From Aeribacillus composti (GTDB lineage: Bacteria; Bacillota; Bacilli; Bacillales; Aeribacillaceae), in the NCBI RefSeq assembly GCF_007827555.1, contig NZ_VISS01000035.1, forward strand, positions 1 through 49,635: DNA of 49,635 nt. The letters run 5' to 3'. Positions within the stretch are counted from its first letter, which is position 1. Every line of letters begins with the position of its first letter. The notes beneath the pieces were generated by a model. That model searched no databases. It saw nothing but the letters and a program-made list of their open reading frames with translations, and was not told the DNA's origin. Of the stretch, positions 33,996 to 42,366 are shown piece by piece. The translations under genes were made by a program, and so were the position numbers.

Positions 33996-34064
33996 TCTCG
34001 TATAAGTTTGGAAATACGGTCCAAACGTTTCTACCAAACTACCGTAAATAGTTTGACTACGAGA
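33996..34064 (+). ncRNA. Purine riboswitch aptamer (guanine class)
   Basis: All parts of the purine aptamer are present. P1 is TCTCGTA (33996-34002) / TACGAGA (34058-34064). P2 is GTTTGGA/TCCAAAC with 7-nt loop AATACGG, J2/3 is GTTTCTAC, and P3 is CAAACTA/TAGTTTG with 7-nt loop CCGTAAA. J3/1 reads GACTA, so the specificity base is C, which pairs with guanine or hypoxanthine; adenine riboswitches have U (GATTA). It lies between a good promoter and adenine deaminase. Confidence 0.93.
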
Positions 34065-34119
34065 GACGATACACAACTCTCCCTGTCAAACTCAACGCGC
34101 GAGTTTACTACAGAAGGGA
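34061..34119 (+). promoter_or_regulatory. Candidate expression platform of the riboswitch
   Basis: GAGAG (34061-34065), part of the P1 3' strand, can pair with CTCTC (34077-34081). TCCCT (34080-34084) can pair with AGGGA (34115-34119) in the ribosome site. These two pairings exclude each other: ligand holds P1, freeing TCCCT to mask the ribosome site, and without ligand the site is open. A separate AAACTC/GAGTTT hairpin (34088-34106) lies between. There is no T run, so control of translation is more likely than termination. This is inference from pairing by eye. Confidence 0.45.
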
Positions 34120-34128
34120 AAAGTGAGA

Positions 34129-35871
34129 ATGGACAAAAACATTTTAAAGAAAAGAATCCAAGTGGCTAGCAAACAAATTCCGGCAGACATTGTGATTAAA
34201 AACGGAAAAATTGCCGATGTTTTCAATTTAGAAATTTTGCATGGAGACATCGCCATTGCGGACGGAGTGATTGCTGGAATCGGAGAATATGATGGGGTAA
34301 ACATCATTGATGCCGAGAATAAATTCATCGTTCCAGGTTTCATCGACTCTCATGTCCATATTGAATCTTCGATGGTGACACCGAAGGAGTTCTCCAAAGC
34401 AGTTCTGCCCCACGGTGTGACAACCGTTATTATAGATCCGCATGAAATTGCGAATGTCGCCGGGACGAAAGGTATATCTTTTATGCTGGAGGATTCAGAA
34501 GGCTTAGATTTAGATGTGTATTGCATGCTGCCTTCCTGCGTTCCGGCGACTTCGTTTGAAAATGCCGGCGCTGTGTTAAATGATGATGAACTTGCACCTT
34601 TTTACAAGCATCCTCGGGTGCTCGGGCTTGCGGAAGTGATGGATTTCCCAGGTGTTCAAAATTTAGATGACCGCATCATTGACAAGCTTTTAACGGCATC
34701 AGCATATAAGATCGACGGACACGGCGCAGGTCTTGGCATTGAAGGAGTCAATGTTTACAGAGCGGCCGGCATTCAAACAGATCATGAATGTGTGACAAAA
34801 GAGCAAGCAAAAGACCGCCTTGCTCGCGGAATGTACGTCATGATCCGTCAAGGATCTGCTGCAAAAAATTTGCCAGAACTAATCGGCGTGGTCAATGAAA
34901 AAAATAGCCACCGCTGTCTATTTTGTACGGATGACAAGCATTTAGACGACTTAATTGCCGAGGGAAGCATTGACTACAATATTCGTCTAGCCGTCGAGCA
35001 TGGACTTGATCCTCTCATAGCGATTCAAATGGCGACGATTAATGCCGCCCAATGTTTCGGACTATCGCAAAAAGGAGCGATCGCACCTGGATATAGAGCA
35101 GATCTTGTCATAGTAGATAATTTCAAAGCTTTTACGATTGAAAAAGTTTTGAAAGCCGGAAAAGTGATTGCGGAAAACGGTCAATATATAGGATCTATAG
35201 ACCAACCAACACCTTCCGTTTTATCAAGAAATTCTGTCAATCTAAACATAAACGAGGTTACAAAAGAACGGTTGGCCATACACGTGAAAAATAACCAAAA
35301 AGCGCATGTAATAGAAATTATTCCGAATCAAATAGAAACGGTTAAAAGAATGATGGAAGTACCGAGCGACGGTGTTTGCTTCATCCCTTCCATTGAAAAA
35401 GATTTGGCAAAACTGGCTGTACTCGAACGCCATAAAAATACTGGAAACATTGGCCTTGCCATTGTAAAAGGATTAGGCTTAATCGGCGGTGCAGTCGCCA
35501 CAACCGTCGCCCACGATTCCCATAATGTGATCGTTGCCGGCACAAACGATGAGGATATGATCTGCTCCATTCAAGAGATAAAGAGAATCGGCGGTGGGCT
35601 AGTAGTTGTGAATGATGGAAAAACGCTCGCCTCTTTGCCGCTTGTGATCGGCGGATTGATGTCAGATCAAGCATATCCAATCGTCGCCCATCAACTCGAT
35701 GAATTGAACAGCAGCTTGCACAAAGTGAGCAAACATCGGCATTTCAATCTCTTCCTCACGCTCTCTTTTTTAAGTTTGCCTGTCATTCCAGAGCTCAAAA
35801 TTACAGATTTAGGATTATTTGACGTCACAACGTTTCAGCACATAGAAGTTGCATCCGAGCACGGCGTTTAA
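34129..35871 (+). CDS. adeC: Adenine deaminase
   Basis: This 580-residue amidohydrolase converts adenine to hypoxanthine and ammonia in purine salvage. The metal-binding motif PGFIDSHVHIESSM (His75, His77) and GVTTVIIDPHEIANV are typical of AdeC. Further metal or active-site residues lie in DGHGAGLGIEGVN, FCTDDKHLDDL and the C-terminal Ade_deaminase domain (about 400-570, with GLIGGAVATTVAHDSHN). ATG 34129 and GTG 34123 are both possible starts; AGAAGGG lies 10 and 4 bases upstream. A guanine-class purine riboswitch precedes it, so expression probably falls when guanine or hypoxanthine is plentiful. A degenerate second copy of part of this gene lies at about 38760-38965. Confidence 0.94.
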   Translation: MDKNILKKRIQVASKQIPADIVIKNGKIADVFNLEILHGDIAIADGVIAGIGEYDGVNIIDAENKFIVPGFIDSHVHIESSMVTPKEFSKAVLPHGVTTVIIDPHEIANVAGTKGISFMLEDSEGLDLDVYCMLPSCVPATSFENAGAVLNDDELAPFYKHPRVLGLAEVMDFPGVQNLDDRIIDKLLTASAYKIDGHGAGLGIEGVNVYRAAGIQTDHECVTKEQAKDRLARGMYVMIRQGSAAKNLPELIGVVNEKNSHRCLFCTDDKHLDDLIAEGSIDYNIRLAVEHGLDPLIAIQMATINAAQCFGLSQKGAIAPGYRADLVIVDNFKAFTIEKVLKAGKVIAENGQYIGSIDQPTPSVLSRNSVNLNINEVTKERLAIHVKNNQKAHVIEIIPNQIETVKRMMEVPSDGVCFIPSIEKDLAKLAVLERHKNTGNIGLAIVKGLGLIGGAVATTVAHDSHNVIVAGTNDEDMICSIQEIKRIGGGLVVVNDGKTLASLPLVIGGLMSDQAYPIVAHQLDELNSSLHKVSKHRHFNLFLTLSFLSLPVIPELKITDLGLFDVTTFQHIEVASEHGV

Positions 35872-35920
35872 ATATCGTGTAGAAAATGATTGTATGGGCA
35901 GCAAAACACATAAAAAAAGA

Positions 35921-35962
35921 AAACTCCGGCAAGGGAGATTGGCTCTTCTGCCGGAGTTTCAT
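35921..35962 (+). terminator. Terminator after adeC
   Basis: An 11-bp perfect stem (AAACTCCGGCA at 35921-35931, TGCCGGAGTTT at 35949-35959) follows the stop by 50 bases. The trailing T run is short. Confidence 0.75.
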
Positions 35963-36141
35963 TTGCCTTTTTTTGCTTAGAGTTTAAATTCTTTAAGCAT
36001 GCTAAAGCTTTCCAATACGTGTCAGAAATGATTCATTCATAAATTCGCAGGAGATGTTTTTTACACGCTTGCCCGATAGCTTAACCGTTTTTTCCGCCGG
36101 ACTTTATCCCGTTCTAAAATCCTTTGCTCGATCAATAGAAT

Positions 36142-36750
36142 TCACCTTTTTGCCAGCTCGCTCCGGTCAAAATCAAACAAATTATACAGCTTGTATGCCA
36201 TCATGAGCTCAAAGCGCATATCTGCATGATTTAAATCAACATTGAGTATTTCTTCAACACGTTCAATGCGATATTCAAGTGTGCTGCGGTGTATAAATAA
36301 TTCTTTCGAAGCTTCGCGGTAAATCAAAAGGATTTTTGCAGCGCTTCGGTCATGGTCATACGATTAAATTCGGCAGGTTGTTTTCCTTCAACATTGTCAA
36401 TTGATATTTTGAATGGTGCTATGACATGATCCGATCACTTAAAAGTTTTCCTTCACCAACATCAACTAACATCCTTGTTGCCTGCTTTGTGTGTGCAAAA
36501 TTTCGTCATTTTTTTTATCCATAAATGCAGATTTTCCCCAAAAAGACCATATACACGCTTCTTGCAGCTCCGCATCATTTCAGCTGCCCATCTATTCGAG
36601 AAAAACAGGATGCCTTTTAAATCGCATCATTTTTTTGAAAACCGCTCTCCTTCTCAAGAGGAAAGAAGTCCCTTATATCGTAACTTATGGTGCGGCGGAA
36701 AATGCGGCTTTCTTCACGTCATCCGCTTCACATATAATCCACTTTTTTCC
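36142..36750 (-). pseudogene. PucR/CdaR-type regulator, decayed
   Basis: The intact C-terminal frame (36327-36142) reads SKELFIHRSTLEYRIERVEEILNVDL, the HTH_30 domain of PucR-type regulators, and ends at a normal-looking stop. Upstream in other frames the expected preceding segment is visible (MTEALQKSF, then DHDRSAAKILLI, and TMLKENNLPNLIV). Further pieces go up to about 36750, each cut by stops or shifts. I see several frameshifts and nonsense codons, so the gene is dead. Its position after adeC suggests it once regulated purine catabolism. The plus-strand frames over it are shadows. Confidence 0.7.
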
Positions 36751-36754
36751 GTTC

Positions 36755-37051
36755 TTACCCTGCTTTTATTTTTTCATAAGCTTCATCATATTTTTTCGCC
36801 AATTCGAAATCAAGCTTTGTGAGTCCTTTCGCTCTCTGAGACGAAATTTTTACCGTGATGAACTTATAGTCAATAGAAATGAAGGGATGATGGTTTACTT
36901 CTTCAGAAATGTCCGAAATTTGCCGCACGAATTCGATTTCTTGCAAATCGTCTTGAAAGAGGTACTTTCTTGCAATCCATCGCTCTTCAAGAAGCTTCCA
37001 ATCTTCCATCTCTTGTAAAAGAGATTGCACTTCTTCATCTGTTAACCGCAT
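36755..37051 (-). CDS. Pterin-4a-carbinolamine dehydratase family protein
   Basis: This 98-residue protein matches the PCD/DCoH family, which dehydrates 4a-hydroxytetrahydropterin during aromatic amino acid hydroxylation and is sometimes linked to molybdopterin metabolism. The active-site block [20 protein letters not shown] contains the conserved HHP, and DWKLLEERW and [18 protein letters not shown] complete the fold. I chose ATG 37051 because GGGAGG lies 8 bases upstream. It lies 115 bases downstream of cobQ on the same strand and may be co-transcribed. No phenylalanine hydroxylase is in the window. Confidence 0.88.
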   Translation of the reverse strand: MRLTDEEVQSLLQEMEDWKLLEERWIARKYLFQDDLQEIEFVRQISDISEEVNHHPFISIDYKFITVKISSQRAKGLTKLDFELAKKYDEAYEKIKAG

Positions 37052-37166
37052 GACCGTTTCCTCCCGGATTTTTATAAAAAAACAGACAGCTAAAATCACA
37101 GTGCAAAAAAGATTGCCATATGAATATAAAGAGGCGAACAAACATATCAGATTTCCGTTTATTTTC

Positions 37167-38681
37167 TTAGAAAAAAGATTTGCTTTGAAACCGTTCCATT
37201 TCCCGATAAATACACTCGATGTCCACATGCTTCCGGAGACAATCGGCAAGCCGGTCAAATGCTTCTTCACGAATGTTTTTCATTGATGGCCGCTCATAAA
37301 TCGCCGGAAGACCTTTTCTTTTTCTTATCAAATTCAAAAATGCCGTCCGAAACTCATCGTTATGAAATATGCCATGAAAATACGTTCCAATTAGGAGGCT
37401 GTCTTGGCTTATGCAGCCGTCAACTCCTTCTTCCGTCGTAATAAATGGCGATACGTCCCCTTCATAAGAAGTTGTTCCCATATGAATTTCATAGCCTTCC
37501 ACCGGCACATTACAATCAGCCAAGTGGGCCATCCCTGTTGTAAGAGTCGTCCTTTTCTCTTTCATCATGGCGGTGCGAATCGGGAAAAAACCGAATCCGT
37601 TTGCGCTCCCTATCGATGTTTCTACGTGATAAGGGTCTGAAATCTCCCTTCCGAGCATTTGATAACCGCCGCATATGCCGACAATGACTGATTTTTTCGC
37701 ACGATAAAGCTTTTCTATCGCATCCGCAAAGCCGGATTTTCGCAAAAGCAATAAGTCCTCAATTGTATTTTTCGTTCCCGGCAAAATGACAACATCCGGT
37801 TCTCTGAGTTCATTTGCCTCCTTTACATAGCGAACATGGCAATCCTTTTCATATAGAAACGGGTCAACATCGGTAAAGTTCGAAATGTGAGGAACATGAA
37901 TAACAGCAATATCAATCTCGCTAGTTTTCTCATTTGTACGTGGAAACGTATCTAATATGACGGCGTCTTCCGCCTCAATGTTTAAATTAGAAATATATGG
38001 TACGACCCCTAAAACCGGTTTGCCTGTATACTCTTCAAACCAGCGAAGTCCCGGCTCCAGCAAGGAAATATCCCCGCGAAACTTGTTAATCACTACCCCA
38101 ATTACGCGATCGCGATCTTCAGGCTCAAGCAGCTGCAATGTTCCTACTAAACTCGCAAATACACCGCCTCTGTCAATGTCGCCGACAAGAATGACAGGAG
38201 CGTTTGTTAACCGGGCAATGCGCATATTGACAAGCTCGCGATCATTTAAGTTAATTTCCGCAGGGCTCCCCGCTCCTTCTATAACGATTCGCTCATATGT
38301 ACTTGCCAAATGATGATACGCTTCTTTAATCACCTGCAAACCAAGTTCAAAAAATTCCTGCCGATACGCTGCTGCCTTATAATTTTGATACGGCTTACCG
38401 TTCACAACAATTTGTGAAGTGTGATCGCTCACAGGCTTGATCAAAATCGGGTTCATATCCGCCGTTGCGACCGTTCTTGCCGCCTCCGCCTGCACTCCTT
38501 GGGCGCGGCCGATTTCCTTGCCGTCAACGGTAATATACGAATTGAGTGACATATTTTGTGATTTAAACGGCGCCGTTCGATATCCGTCCTGCGCAAAAAT
38601 TCGGCAAAAACCTGTCGCAATCACGCTTTTTCCCGCATCGGAATGCGTACCTTGAATCATGATGGGCAATGCTTTATTCAT
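37167..38681 (-). CDS. cobQ: Cobyric acid synthase CobQ
   Basis: This 504-residue enzyme amidates four side chains of adenosylcobyrinic acid a,c-diamide, using glutamine and ATP, in cobalamin synthesis. The N-terminal P-loop-like domain starts [13 protein letters not shown], with [12 protein letters not shown] and [12 protein letters not shown] following. The C-terminal GATase domain has the nucleophile Cys in [10 protein letters not shown] and the His of [13 protein letters not shown] chose ATG 38681 because GAGAGGAG lies upstream. No other cob genes and no B12 riboswitch are seen around it, which is unusual. The region upstream is full of gene fragments, suggesting rearrangement. Confidence 0.93.
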   Translation of the reverse strand: MNKALPIMIQGTHSDAGKSVIATGFCRIFAQDGYRTAPFKSQNMSLNSYITVDGKEIGRAQGVQAEAARTVATADMNPILIKPVSDHTSQIVVNGKPYQNYKAAAYRQEFFELGLQVIKEAYHHLASTYERIVIEGAGSPAEINLNDRELVNMRIARLTNAPVILVGDIDRGGVFASLVGTLQLLEPEDRDRVIGVVINKFRGDISLLEPGLRWFEEYTGKPVLGVVPYISNLNIEAEDAVILDTFPRTNEKTSEIDIAVIHVPHISNFTDVDPFLYEKDCHVRYVKEANELREPDVVILPGTKNTIEDLLLLRKSGFADAIEKLYRAKKSVIVGICGGYQMLGREISDPYHVETSIGSANGFGFFPIRTAMMKEKRTTLTTGMAHLADCNVPVEGYEIHMGTTSYEGDVSPFITTEEGVDGCISQDSLLIGTYFHGIFHNDEFRTAFLNLIRKRKGLPAIYERPSMKNIREEAFDRLADCLRKHVDIECIYREMERFQSKSFF

Positions 38682-38759
38682 CTGTTTTTCTCCTCTCACA
38701 ATCATTCACAAATGTTTCGCAAATTCCGAGTATGAAGCACCGCCGTATGAAAAGGCGGG

Positions 38760-38965
38760 CCAATAAATCAGGACTGCATGTAAATCCTTTATCTTCGAAA
38801 AAAAACACGGTGGCTATTTTTTTCATTGATCACGCCGATCAATTCAGGCAAATTTTTGGCAGCAGATCTTTGACGAATCATCACGTACATTCCACGGGAA
38901 AGTCGGTCTCTTGCTTGCTTTTTTGTCGCACATTTTTAACTCGCCCACATGATGCCAATTTCCCG
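38760..38965 (-). pseudogene. Fragment of a second adenine deaminase gene
   Basis: The minus strand here reads MYVMIRQRSAAKNLPELIGV followed by INEKNSHR, nearly identical to part of AdeC encoded near 34830-34920. The match continues on both sides at DNA level (GCAAGCAA-AGACCG before; a degraded DKHLDDLIAEG equivalent after). A T8 run causes a frameshift after NSHR. Only about 60 codons remain, with no start or stop of the gene. By eye the best part is about 85 percent identical to adeC. Confidence 0.8.
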
Positions 38966-38977
38966 ACATTGCTTGCC

Positions 38978-39068
38978 GTTCCAACAATGATGATTCTTTT
39001 CCAACATTTTTACACGGTAACTTTTTGGTTGGATTCTACTGTTTCAACAACGATGATTTATTTCCAAC
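38978..39068 (-). repeat. 28-bp direct repeat pair
   Basis: Two 28-bp units at 38978-39005 and 39041-39068 share about 23 bases (GTTTCAACAACGATGATT versus GTTCCAACAATGATGATT, each ending TTTCCAAC). The spacing is 63 bases from start to start. They lie in the decayed region upstream of cobQ, with an extended -10-like TGTTATAAT on the minus strand near 39110-39118. Their function is unknown. Confidence 0.5.
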
Positions 39069-39169
39069 TCATTCATGCTCCCTTTTCAAAAATTGATGAT
39101 GACTGAAGTATTATAACATCCTTCATTTTCCGCTAGTATCATGATGCACGAGATGATCAAAAATAATTG

Positions 39170-39781
39170 CTATGTTGGAACAGATTCTATTTTTACATTT
39201 TCTTCTTTTAATTTTTCAAGATTTTCTACCGGCGGTCTAAAAATAATGTCCGCATCTTCTGATTGAAGCGCCATTTGCCGTGCATTGGCATCCTCGTTGA
39301 AAGTAAATGTTGCTTTTTCAAGCTTTGCTTTGCCATCCCAATATTTTTCAAATCGTTCGACCTTCAGCTCTACCCCAGGCTCAAAAGAAGAAATTTTAAA
39401 TGGCCCCGTACCGATTGGCTTTTTATCAATATCTTTTTCATCAACATCGACGATCGCTGTATTTGGATGTACGAGCTCTGAAGGAAATTGCGGGAATACT
39501 TCTTCCGTTTAAATCGTTAACAATTGACCATCGGCTTCCATTTTGCTTATTTTTAATGCCGCTTGAACAGATGGACTATCGTTAATTGCTCTTTCTAACG
39601 AGGCCTTCACCGCTTGAGCATCAACTTTTTACCCATTATGGAATGTAACACCCTCTCTAATTTTAAACGTCCAGTTTTTCCCATCTTTACTTTCCCATTC
39701 TTTCGCAAGCCACTGTGAGCATCCGACAAGCAAAAAAATTGTTGTTAAAAGTATTAATATGCTTTTAAAATATCGAAACAT
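39170..39781 (-). pseudogene. Nickel/peptide ABC-type substrate-binding lipoprotein, decayed
   Basis: An OppA/NikA-type solute-binding protein gene is recognisable but dead. It starts at ATG 39781 behind AAGGTGAG with a lipoprotein signal (LLVGCS), then jumps straight to WLAKEWESKDGKNWTFKIRE, so about 80-100 codons are missing. After TFHNG comes a TAA in place of a sense codon, then AQAVKASLERAINDSPSV, another stop after GQLLTI, and then TEEVFPQFPSEL... GTGPFKISSFEPGVELKVERF... to TAG at 39170. The C-terminal half of the family is absent. It is preceded by a Zur-like box, pointing to a zinc or metallophore uptake origin. Confidence 0.8.
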
Positions 39782-39798
39782 TTTCTCACCTTCATAAA

Positions 39799-39813
39799 TC
39801 GTAATGATTACTA
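39799..39813. promoter_or_regulatory. Zur-like box upstream of the binding-protein pseudogene
   Basis: TCGTAATGATTACTA matches the Bacillus Zur consensus TCGTAATnATTACGA at 13 of 14 defined positions. It lies 18 bases before the pseudogene start codon. It is a poorer match to the Fur box (TGATAATnATTATCA). Confidence 0.65.
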
Positions 39814-39980
39814 TTTTTATTTTCCTATCATACATATATTCGCTATTTTTGTAAATATTATTTCGAACAAAAATAATTCAAGATCACATATTTTTGAAAT
39901 ATCCATTTATTTCTCGACATTCCTACCCCAAAAATTGATGAGTTTCTTCCAAAAAATCCATTTTGAATCACATATAAGGC

Positions 39981-40023
39981 AAAATTAAAAGGCATGAGTC
40001 CGGTTTAATACCGAATTCATGCC
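39981..40023 (-). terminator. Terminator after besA
   Basis: GGCATGAGTCCGGT (39991-40004) pairs with ACCGAATTCATGCC (40010-40023) with two mismatches and a 5-nt loop. On the minus strand a TTTTAATTTT tail follows. It lies about 100 bases after the besA stop. Confidence 0.75.
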
Positions 40024-40124
40024 CAAACAGTTGCCTAAATTTCCGTGTCTAACTTTTTGGGTTCAGTTCAATTTTTTGAAAAAAGTTCGCTCTCTTTATT
40101 AAGCATGATAAGAGCCTTGACAGA

Positions 40125-40991
40125 TTATGTGCCCTGCTTTTCGCTTAGTGCAAACCTCACAGCACGGTTAATCAACGCCGGCAGCACGGACACATGGCCT
40201 TCATCCTCAAATTCTTTAAATTCCACGTGAAAATTGTTTTGATCGAGTCGTAATAGTCGTTCTGCAAGCTCTTTAGCGTTCGCATTCATACCGCTTTTAT
40301 GGAATTTTTCCAATTCTCCTACAGTGATTAATAATCGTATATGATGCTTATCATTTTCTAAACTAGAGATAAATTTTTGCTCTGCATCAAGTAGAAGCGA
40401 TTTATTCCAATGAATGGACGGGCTGCCTGCGATATACGTATTGAAGGCGTACGGCTTTGTAAACAATGTTTGTAATACGAAGAGGCCCCCGAGTGAATGA
40501 CCAAAAATCGCTTGTCTGTCTTTATCAATTTTGAACCTGCTTTCGATCAGCGGTTTAAGCTCCCCATCAATAAATTGCAAAAACTGTTCCGCTCCGCCAT
40601 ATTCTGGTCTGTCTGTCCCCTCTCGTCTCGAATACAATTCCGAAGCTGGCGGAGTCAGTGTAAAATCATAGTAGCGTTCAGGAGAAAACGGTTTTTCGAT
40701 ATGGTAACCGATGCCGACTACTAGTGCTGGAACGATTCCTGTCCTTTCGGGCCGCCTTGATTGGATACGGACTGCCTCAAACATTGTTCCGAATATAGCA
40801 TTAGCATCCAAGAAATAAATAACTGGAAAGCCTGAAGGAGGAGGAGGCACATCAGGTATACCAAGCAAAATTTTGTATTGCCGATTTTCTTTTGAACGTA
40901 TTAAAAATTGTTCAGTACTCGGAATGCTAACTTCTCGGCCAGCAGTATCTTTGTCCATCACATCAGCTTGTTTATCTTTTTTCCTATGCAT
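40125..40991 (-). CDS. besA: Ferri-bacillibactin esterase (BesA/YbbA-like)
   Basis: This 288-residue alpha/beta hydrolase of the esterase D type is predicted to hydrolyse ferri-bacillibactin or a related trilactone siderophore in the cytoplasm to release iron. The nucleophile elbow is GHSLGG, the fold-typical FPVIYFLDANAIF segment precedes it, and the C-terminal His is in EDEGHVSVLP. I chose ATG 40991 because GGAGGCG lies 7 bases upstream. As in B. subtilis it lies downstream of feuABC on the same strand, but here a 350-base gap separates them. Confidence 0.88.
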   Translation of the reverse strand: MHRKKDKQADVMDKDTAGREVSIPSTEQFLIRSKENRQYKILLGIPDVPPPPSGFPVIYFLDANAIFGTMFEAVRIQSRRPERTGIVPALVVGIGYHIEKPFSPERYYDFTLTPPASELYSRREGTDRPEYGGAEQFLQFIDGELKPLIESRFKIDKDRQAIFGHSLGGLFVLQTLFTKPYAFNTYIAGSPSIHWNKSLLLDAEQKFISSLENDKHHIRLLITVGELEKFHKSGMNANAKELAERLLRLDQNNFHVEFKEFEDEGHVSVLPALINRAVRFALSEKQGT

Positions 40992-41340
40992 GGTTAAACG
41001 CCTCCATATCATTGATTGATATCATCGGGGCAAAAATTACAACCCTCCAAATGAACATTTCAATCTCTTTTCCAAAGCCGACAAACATATGTATTCGCAA
41101 CTGGTACTCTATTTTCTGATGGGCAAACGGGCTCTTCCTTCATTAAAACAACCTGATGGGTAGCCGATTTTTTTGAATGGATCACCTTCTATGGTTCATA
41201 AGACTTTACCTAGTATTTAAGACATCGCTTAGTAATGCCAAAATGGTGCCGAACGATGATTCTCATCTATATGAAAATAATTAGGTAAGATGATGCAGGA
41301 TGACCTTTGAACTTAAGAATCATTTACACAATTCCACGTT
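40992..41340. other. Intergenic region between feuC and besA
   Basis: No gene seen. An imperfect palindrome ATATCATTGATTGATAT (41007-41023) lies directly before the besA ribosome site and could be a degenerate iron box, but it is a poor match to Fur consensus. No clear terminator follows feuC, so read-through into besA is possible. Confidence 0.35.
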
Positions 41341-42366
41341 TCATTTTTTACTATCTTTAAATAATAAATAAATGAAATAAGGAACACCGATGATGGAAAT
41401 GACAATCCCGACTGGCAATTCAGCTGGAGAAAAAACAGTTCTGGCAATATAATCGGAGACAATGACCATAAGCATGCCGACCGTTCCGCTGACGGGAATT
41501 AGCCAAAAATGATGGATTCCGACCAAACGCTTGGCGATGTGCGGTGCTATCAAACCGACAAATACAATGTTTCCTGCCACAGAGACACAAGCGCTCACAA
41601 TTCCGATACTGCATAAAAGGAACACATTTTTTTCTTTTTCCGTACGAATTCCCAGTCCTATTGCTCTATCTTCTCCTAATTGAAGCAAGTCGAGTATATA
41701 CGATTTTTTTATAATAATAGGAACTAATATGACGAGCCAAGGCAAAATAGAGACAATGTATTTCCAATTAGCATTCCATATACTTCCATTCAACCAAACT
41801 GTCGCCATTTCAAAATCCTGAGGGTTCATTTTCAAGGATAAAAACATAGACAAGGCCCCAAACCCAAATCCTATTGCAATTCCAACCAAAATCGCACGTT
41901 CGGAATCTAGTTTTCCATTTCGCCATGAGAATAAATAAATCAATAGTGCTGAAGCCAGTCCGCCTATCCAACCAAACAGCGGCATTGCCAAAGTTGACAG
42001 CCATCCGCTTCCCGTTATTTGTCCTTCAAAAAAGAGCATAAAAATAACGATAGCGGCTCCTGCCCCTGAATTGATTCCTAAAACGCCAGGGTCTGCAAGT
42101 CCATTTCTGCTGATCCCCTGTAAGGTTGCACCCGCCACTGCGAAACCAAATCCAATCAATGAAGCTATTAAAATACGGGGCAAGCGAAATTCAAATATGA
42201 CCAAATCATGCTCAGAATTGGGATCAACCCGCAGCAAAGTCTTTACTATATCGATAACTTTAATATCAAATTCACCGTTTGTTAAGCTGACATATATTGC
42301 AGCAAAAATAAAGACTATACTGATCAGCATCACTGTCCAAAATCGTCTCGCCATTTGTTTATGCAT
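41341..42366 (-). CDS. feuC: Siderophore ABC permease FeuC
   Basis: This 341-residue FecCD-family permease has about nine or ten helices and pairs with FeuB to import ferri-bacillibactin. Family blocks are FRLPRILIASLIGFGFAVAG, GLADPGVLGINSGAGAAI and GNIVFVGLIAPHIAKRLVG, the last being the ATPase contact region. ATG 42366 lies 5 bases after GAGGAGG and overlaps the feuB stop. No ATPase gene accompanies the operon; in B. subtilis the separate ATPase YusV serves this system. Confidence 0.92.
   Translation of the reverse strand: MHKQMARRFWTVMLISIVFIFAAIYVSLTNGEFDIKVIDIVKTLLRVDPNSEHDLVIFEFRLPRILIASLIGFGFAVAGATLQGISRNGLADPGVLGINSGAGAAIVIFMLFFEGQITGSGWLSTLAMPLFGWIGGLASALLIYLFSWRNGKLDSERAILVGIAIGFGFGALSMFLSLKMNPQDFEMATVWLNGSIWNANWKYIVSILPWLVILVPIIIKKSYILDLLQLGEDRAIGLGIRTEKEKNVFLLCSIGIVSACVSVAGNIVFVGLIAPHIAKRLVGIHHFWLIPVSGTVGMLMVIVSDYIARTVFSPAELPVGIVISIIGVPYFIYLLFKDSKK

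Larger units (their letters stand above)
39782..40124. other. Intergenic region between pseudogene and besA
   Basis: Contains the Zur-like box and the besA terminator hairpin. The remaining ~170 AT-rich bases on the left and ~100 bases next to besA show nothing recognisable. Confidence 0.4.

Noticed and set aside
36475-37018. Overlapping plus-strand frames over the PucR pseudogene and pterin dehydratase gene
   Set aside because: They are antisense to recognisable coding sequence and to a decayed gene.
38669-39106. Plus-strand frame of 145 codons upstream of cobQ
   Set aside because: The minus strand of the same bases is recognisable adenine deaminase, so this frame is a shadow.
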